This document shows positions 6,164 through 9,329 of a stretch of DNA of 9,329 bases, piece by piece. The notes beneath the pieces were generated by a model that did not search any database, was not told where the DNA came from, and saw nothing but the letters and a program-made list of their open reading frames with translations. The DNA is from Methanomicrobiales archaeon (GTDB lineage: Archaea; Halobacteriota; Methanomicrobia; Methanomicrobiales; Methanoculleaceae), in the NCBI GenBank assembly GCA_012511245.1, contig JAAZGM010000334.1:1-9329 (forward strand), read 5' to 3'. The first letter of the stretch is position 1; each line of letters begins with the position of its first letter. The position numbers and the translations under genes were made by a program.

Positions 6164-6386
6164 AGGATAGGTGTGACGCGCGGCTCTGCATACCGGGTGC
6201 CTCTCAGGAGAGACCAGATGCGCGCGGCGCCACCCGGGTCAGGGTTCAACGATCCCATATCCCATCTTTCCTCGACACGAAGCCGCACAATCAGGCCGGA
6301 GACAGCCTTAAAAAAGCGTACCGGCATCGGAGCGCCCGGTGGAAGCCCGACCGGCACCCACAGGCAATTTTTAGTTAAAACAAACC
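6164..6386. other. Geneless intergenic stretch with a possible hairpin
   Basis: Nothing here looks coding: the open frame from about 6173 to 6412 has no start signal and runs through the next promoter. CCGGGTG at 6193-6199 pairs exactly with CACCCGG at 6231-6237, and the enclosed segment contains a small CTCT/AGAG stem (6201-6212), so a two-part RNA hairpin is possible. It lies after the btuF T-run and well before the TATA box of the next gene, so it would be transcribed only by read-through or from an unseen promoter. I see no tRNA, known riboswitch or insertion-sequence end. Confidence 0.3.
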
Positions 6387-6431
6387 AAGTTTATAAAATT
6401 TTATTAACTTAAGTAAAGTGTACTTGTACAT
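6387..6431 (+). promoter_or_regulatory. Strong TATA promoter of the large surface-protein gene
   Basis: This is the clearest promoter in the window. TTTATAAAA at 6390-6398 is a near-ideal archaeal TATA box inside a 50-base AT-rich island. Transcription should start near 6420, about 12 bases before the ATG at 6432, too short for a normal Shine-Dalgarno, and none is visible. TTAAGTAAAGT at 6409-6419 is the exact reverse complement of ACTTTACTTAA in the btuC promoter. ACTTAAGT at 6407-6414 is itself a palindrome. Confidence 0.7.
6419..6430. promoter_or_regulatory. Palindrome just before the surface-protein start codon, candidate operator
   Basis: TGTACTTGTACA has 5-bp arms around a 2-bp centre, overlaps the predicted transcription start and ends one base before the ATG. 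Its position mirrors the palindrome in front of btuF (4960-4975), although the two sequences share only a TGTA core. It may bind a repressor; the short arms make chance a real alternative. Confidence 0.35.
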
Positions 6432-9329
6432 ATGAAATCGAAACTGTTTCAACTCTCCATTGAGCTTATCATGCTCTCACTCCTGCTCGTCGGCGTGGTG
6501 AGCGCATCATACCCGATGTTTCATTACGACGGGCAACGAACCGGCTACGTTCCTGAAGACGGGCCGCAGAACAACACCATTCGCTGGAAGGCCAACCTCG
6601 GTGAGTTCATCGGCGCACCGCCGATCGAGAAGGATGGCCGGGTCTATGTCGGGGTCTGGCCGGATATGAACTTCGCAGCCGGAGAAGAGTACTACCTGTA
6701 CTGCCTGAATGCAACGGACGGCAGCGAGATCTGGAAAAACCCGCTCGGCATCGGTGAAGGCACCGTATCCGGCGCGGCCGTCTCCGGCGACAGGCTCTAT
6801 GCCGGGTGCATGGACGGGAACCTTTACTGCATCGATACCACGGACGGCACCACGCTCTGGAGCGCACCCGTCGATGCCGGGAGAGGCGGCGGGAACTGGC
6901 ACGGCCTCGCTTCATGTCCTGCAGTTCTGGATAATACAATCTATGTGACCTCCCTCACCGACGGGACACTGCACGCCTTCGATCCCGACGGGATCGAAAT
7001 CTGGACGTATGCGACCGGAAACGCGACGTTTGCCTACACCTCACCGGCCGCCGACGCCGGCAGGGTCTATTTCGCGGGCAACACCGTGACCGATGCTCTC
7101 TACTGCATCGATGCCGCGACGCACCAGGAGGTCTGGAACACCACCACCGACGGACAGATAAAATCGTCACCGGTGATCAGCGGCGGCACCGTCTTTGCCG
7201 CCTCTGCAAACCAGCTCTACGCCCTTAATACGAGCGATGGGAGCGAACGCTGGAGCACGCCGATAAGCGCCTCGTGGGGCACGCCTGCCGTTGCCGGCGG
7301 GTATCTCTACCTCGGCACGAACGGCGACAGCGCTCTGCACTGCTACAACGCCGCGACCGGTGCGGAAGAATGGAGCTTCGCCGCGAACGGGAAGATTGAC
7401 ACGTCACCGGTCGTTGCGAACGACATCGTCTACTTCGCGTCGAACACCGGATCCTCCACGGTTTATGCGGTCGATACCGCCGGCAACGAAGTCTGGCAGT
7501 ATGCCACGACCAACTATCTCCAGTCCTCACCGGCAGTCTCAGACGGCGTCCTCTACATCGGGTCCGACGAAGGGAACCTCTATGCGTTCGGGGAAGGGTC
7601 TGTATTACCCACTCCAACACCAATACCAACACAAACGCCCACTCCAACGCCAACGCCGGCACCCGGGTCCGGGAACAGGACCGTGACGCTCGTCAGCGGA
7701 GAGATCTTCACGGTCACGCCGTTCAACAACGCGAGCGCCGCCTACACCATTAACCGGACCTCGGCACTCGGCGCCCTTGATACCGCCGCGACTGCAGGCG
7801 GGTTCAACTATACCCTCAAGGAGGAAAGCTGGGGTTCGTTCCTCTATTCCATCGCCGGCATCGCCTACAACGAAACCTCCTGGGACTCCTGGCTCTTCAT
7901 GGTCAACGGGGCGGCCGCCGGCGTCGGTGCGGCGGACTACCAGCTCGTCGACGGTGATGTCGTCACCTACTGGTACGGGGGGTGGGGATCGACCCCGGAG
8001 ACCTCCGACCATGTCATCAGGATCAACGTCAACGTCCGCGACTTCGCGTGGGAGGGAACAGTCAGTCTGACCGCCGGCCAGACCTTCACGGTCACGCCGT
8101 ACAACAACGCGAGCGCCGTCTATACCGTCAACCGGACTTCGGCACTCGGTGCCCTTGATGCCGCCGCGACCGCAGGCGAGTTCAACTATACCCTCAAGGA
8201 GGAAAGCTGGGGCTCGTACCTCTATTCCATCGCCGGCATCGCCTACAACGAGACCTCCTGGGACTCGTGGCTCTACACCGTCAACAGTGTTACCGCCGAT
8301 GTCGGAGCGGCGGACTACCAGCTCGTCGACGGTGATGTCGTCACCTGCTGGTACGGGGGGTGGGGATCGACACCCGCAACCGCGAACGCGGTGGTCAACA
8401 TCACCGTCTCCATCCCGACAACGCCCACCCCGACACCGGGAGGTGGAGGAGGAGGAGGAGGCGATTCACCGTCCTCCTGGATCACCGTCACCCTCGAATC
8501 GGACACATTTAACGTCACCGCGGAGAACAGCGGCACGACCTACACGGTCGACCGGCAGACTGCACTGGGAGCCCTCGATGCATCGGGAACCTCCTATACT
8601 CTCGACGACTCATACTACCAGGAGTACGGGTCGCTCTTCCTCAACTCCGTCAGGGGTAGAACAAACGAGGGGACAAAGGGCTGGATGTACCAGGTCAACG
8701 GCGTCTCCCCCTCCGGCGGGGCAAACGTAATGGCGGTCGCAAACGGCGATAAAGTCGTCTTCTACTGGAGCGAGAGCATGTCCGCCACCCCGGCGACATC
8801 GTCGGACGTCATCTCGATCCGGGTTACGATCCCGGCATCCGGCGGTTCAGGATCGGGTTCGTCGATCGGCGGTTCCGGTTCATCAAGCTCCTCATCGGCT
8901 GCCGCAACTCCCGGATCCAGTGAACCGGGAGCGGCAATCCCGTCATTCTTCCTCGGGCTGCCGGCCGGAGCCGCCATCGAACTCGGCGAGTGGGGTCAGG
9001 CCTTCTCGTTTGACACCGGCAGGAGGAACACGTCTGAGGAGCAGGTCACCGTATCGGGGAACTCCTTCATCATTAAACGCAACGGGCTGACCATGGTTCT
9101 TGCTGCCCGGAACATCAACGAAAAGAACGGTAAGGCTGCCGGTCTGATCGAGAGCATCACGGCATCGATCGAGCCCGTCACGGCCAACATCAGCACGATG
9201 GGCACCGTCGCCGCATCGCTGGACTTAAACCTCACCGGCATACCGGGAGACGGTCGCATCGAGATCTCCTTCAACGAAACACCCGATGCAGGCGCGGCAA
9301 ACGCATTCCACCTCGCCGCAACAGAGAAC
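6432..9329 (+). CDS. Large secreted surface protein: eight-bladed PQQ-type propeller plus three DUF4430 (transcobalamin-like) domains; partial at window end
   Basis: The 966 codons present stay open at the window edge. A signal peptide (1-25, ending VVSA) is followed by YPMFHYDGQRTGY, the usual start of secreted PQQ-like propellers. Eight blades end in Trp52, 101, 143, 191, 235, 274, 314 and 355, with repeats such as LYCIDTTDGTTLW and a final GNLYAFG closing the ring. A Thr-Pro linker (393-412) leads to DUF4430 domains at about 416-535, 543-661 and 683-801, each with TSALGALD or TALGALD, a W-x-x-x-VN turn and a GDxV..WY/FYW end. Linkers include eight consecutive Gly (670-677) and a Ser-Gly tract (about 802-830). 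From about 836 a beta-rich domain begins and continues out of view; a C-terminal membrane anchor is expected. Many N-x-S/T sequons suit an S-layer-side, glycosylated protein. DUF4430 is related to the cobalamin-binding C-terminal domain of transcobalamin and intrinsic factor; with btuF just upstream, corrinoid binding at the cell surface is a reasonable but untested inference. Other ligands or an adhesive role remain possible. Confidence 0.9.
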   Translation, partial: MKSKLFQLSIELIMLSLLLVGVVSASYPMFHYDGQRTGYVPEDGPQNNTIRWKANLGEFIGAPPIEKDGRVYVGVWPDMNFAAGEEYYLYCLNATDGSEIWKNPLGIGEGTVSGAAVSGDRLYAGCMDGNLYCIDTTDGTTLWSAPVDAGRGGGNWHGLASCPAVLDNTIYVTSLTDGTLHAFDPDGIEIWTYATGNATFAYTSPAADAGRVYFAGNTVTDALYCIDAATHQEVWNTTTDGQIKSSPVISGGTVFAASANQLYALNTSDGSERWSTPISASWGTPAVAGGYLYLGTNGDSALHCYNAATGAEEWSFAANGKIDTSPVVANDIVYFASNTGSSTVYAVDTAGNEVWQYATTNYLQSSPAVSDGVLYIGSDEGNLYAFGEGSVLPTPTPIPTQTPTPTPTPAPGSGNRTVTLVSGEIFTVTPFNNASAAYTINRTSALGALDTAATAGGFNYTLKEESWGSFLYSIAGIAYNETSWDSWLFMVNGAAAGVGAADYQLVDGDVVTYWYGGWGSTPETSDHVIRINVNVRDFAWEGTVSLTAGQTFTVTPYNNASAVYTVNRTSALGALDAAATAGEFNYTLKEESWGSYLYSIAGIAYNETSWDSWLYTVNSVTADVGAADYQLVDGDVVTCWYGGWGSTPATANAVVNITVSIPTTPTPTPGGGGGGGGDSPSSWITVTLESDTFNVTAENSGTTYTVDRQTALGALDASGTSYTLDDSYYQEYGSLFLNSVRGRTNEGTKGWMYQVNGVSPSGGANVMAVANGDKVVFYWSESMSATPATSSDVISIRVTIPASGGSGSGSSIGGSGSSSSSSAAATPGSSEPGAAIPSFFLGLPAGAAIELGEWGQAFSFDTGRRNTSEEQVTVSGNSFIIKRNGLTMVLAARNINEKNGKAAGLIESITASIEPVTANISTMGTVAASLDLNLTGIPGDGRIEISFNETPDAGAANAFHLAATEN
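7683..8000 (+). repeat. Tandem domain repeat, copy 1 (period 378 bp)
   Basis: This segment encodes the first DUF4430 domain and matches copy 2 at 8061-8378 at a constant offset of 378 bases (126 codons). Long stretches are identical in DNA, for example the part encoding FNYTLKEESWGS and YSIAGIAYNETSWDSW, including most silent positions. This indicates a recent tandem duplication or ongoing gene conversion. Confidence 0.9.
8061..8378 (+). repeat. Tandem domain repeat, copy 2 (period 378 bp)
   Basis: Second copy, encoding the second DUF4430 domain. Differences from copy 1 are scattered; notable ones are Tyr513 to Cys639 (VVTYWYGG to VVTCWYGG), and the change of the MVNGAAAGVG turn to TVNSVTADVG. 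The third DUF4430 domain is only distantly similar, so the duplication involved the first two alone. Confidence 0.9.

Noticed and set aside
6181..6240. Cobalamin-riboswitch-like B12 box: CTCAGGAGAGACCAG resembles the consensus near CAGGAGACC.
   Set aside because: The match needs a 2-base insertion, the other conserved riboswitch blocks (GCCACTG and the GGTG...CCGC core) are absent, and the site lies upstream of the next gene's TATA box, so it would not be in that mRNA.
5263..6357. A 364-codon open frame on the minus strand opposite btuF and its downstream spacer.
   Set aside because: It mirrors btuF codons, crosses the btuF terminator and has no recognisable domain or start signal.
7605..7670. 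CCAACACC/CCAACG short tandem repeats considered as a CRISPR-like or slippage repeat.
   Set aside because: In frame they encode a Thr-Pro linker typical of archaeal surface proteins, with no spacer-repeat regularity.
8439..8462. GGA-rich repeat considered as a microsatellite or regulatory repeat.
   Set aside because: It is in frame and encodes a run of eight glycines between two domains of the surface protein, so it is explained as a flexible linker.

Overview
The window reads as archaeal DNA, most likely from a methanogen of the Methanomicrobiales (Methanoculleus-like; inferred, no marker gene is present). The grounds are: GC-rich coding DNA with short AT-rich promoters carrying TATA boxes about 27 nt from the predicted start; several genes starting with no Shine-Dalgarno sequence; a PGF-CTERM-type C-terminal anchor on BtuF; a secreted Thr-Pro-rich PQQ-propeller protein; and an archaeal-type corrinoid salvage gene (cbiZ). 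The theme is corrinoid (vitamin B12) capture, import and remodelling.

Layout. 1-163: upstream DNA and an AT-rich promoter. 164-2403 (+): btuC and btuD, overlapping by ATGA; they encode the permease and an ATPase with an extra C-terminal domain. 2318-2880 (-): gene debris, a TnpB zinc-ribbon remnant abutting a TIM-barrel (sugar phosphate isomerase/epimerase-like) gene that has lost its N-terminal half. 2881-4002 (-): cbiZ, adenosylcobinamide amidohydrolase, with about 130 extra C-terminal residues. 4003-4581 (-): no intact gene recognised; it holds a possible 33-codon leader ORF, a perfect 14-bp hairpin, a frameshifted gene remnant and a T-rich stop signal. 4582-4887 (-): a small intact protein with an internal repeat, divergent from 4978-6120 (+), btuF, a secreted, membrane-anchored corrinoid-binding protein. 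6121-6431: terminator, a structured but geneless stretch, and a strong promoter. 6432-9329 (+, open at the window end): a large secreted protein with an eight-bladed PQQ-type propeller, a Thr-Pro linker, three DUF4430 (transcobalamin/intrinsic-factor C-terminal-like) domains and the start of a further domain.

How they may work together (inference): the large surface protein would bind corrinoids outside the cell, BtuF would deliver them to BtuCD, and CbiZ would cleave imported adenosylcobinamide or other corrinoids to adenosylcobyric acid, so the lower ligand can be rebuilt. The most interesting proposal is that the DUF4430/propeller protein is an archaeal cell-surface B12-capture device. It rests on the relation of DUF4430 to the cobalamin-binding beta domain of transcobalamin and intrinsic factor, and on its position directly after btuF. 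The btuC, btuF and surface-protein promoters also carry related-looking dyad or inverted sequence elements near the predicted transcription start, which may reflect shared control.
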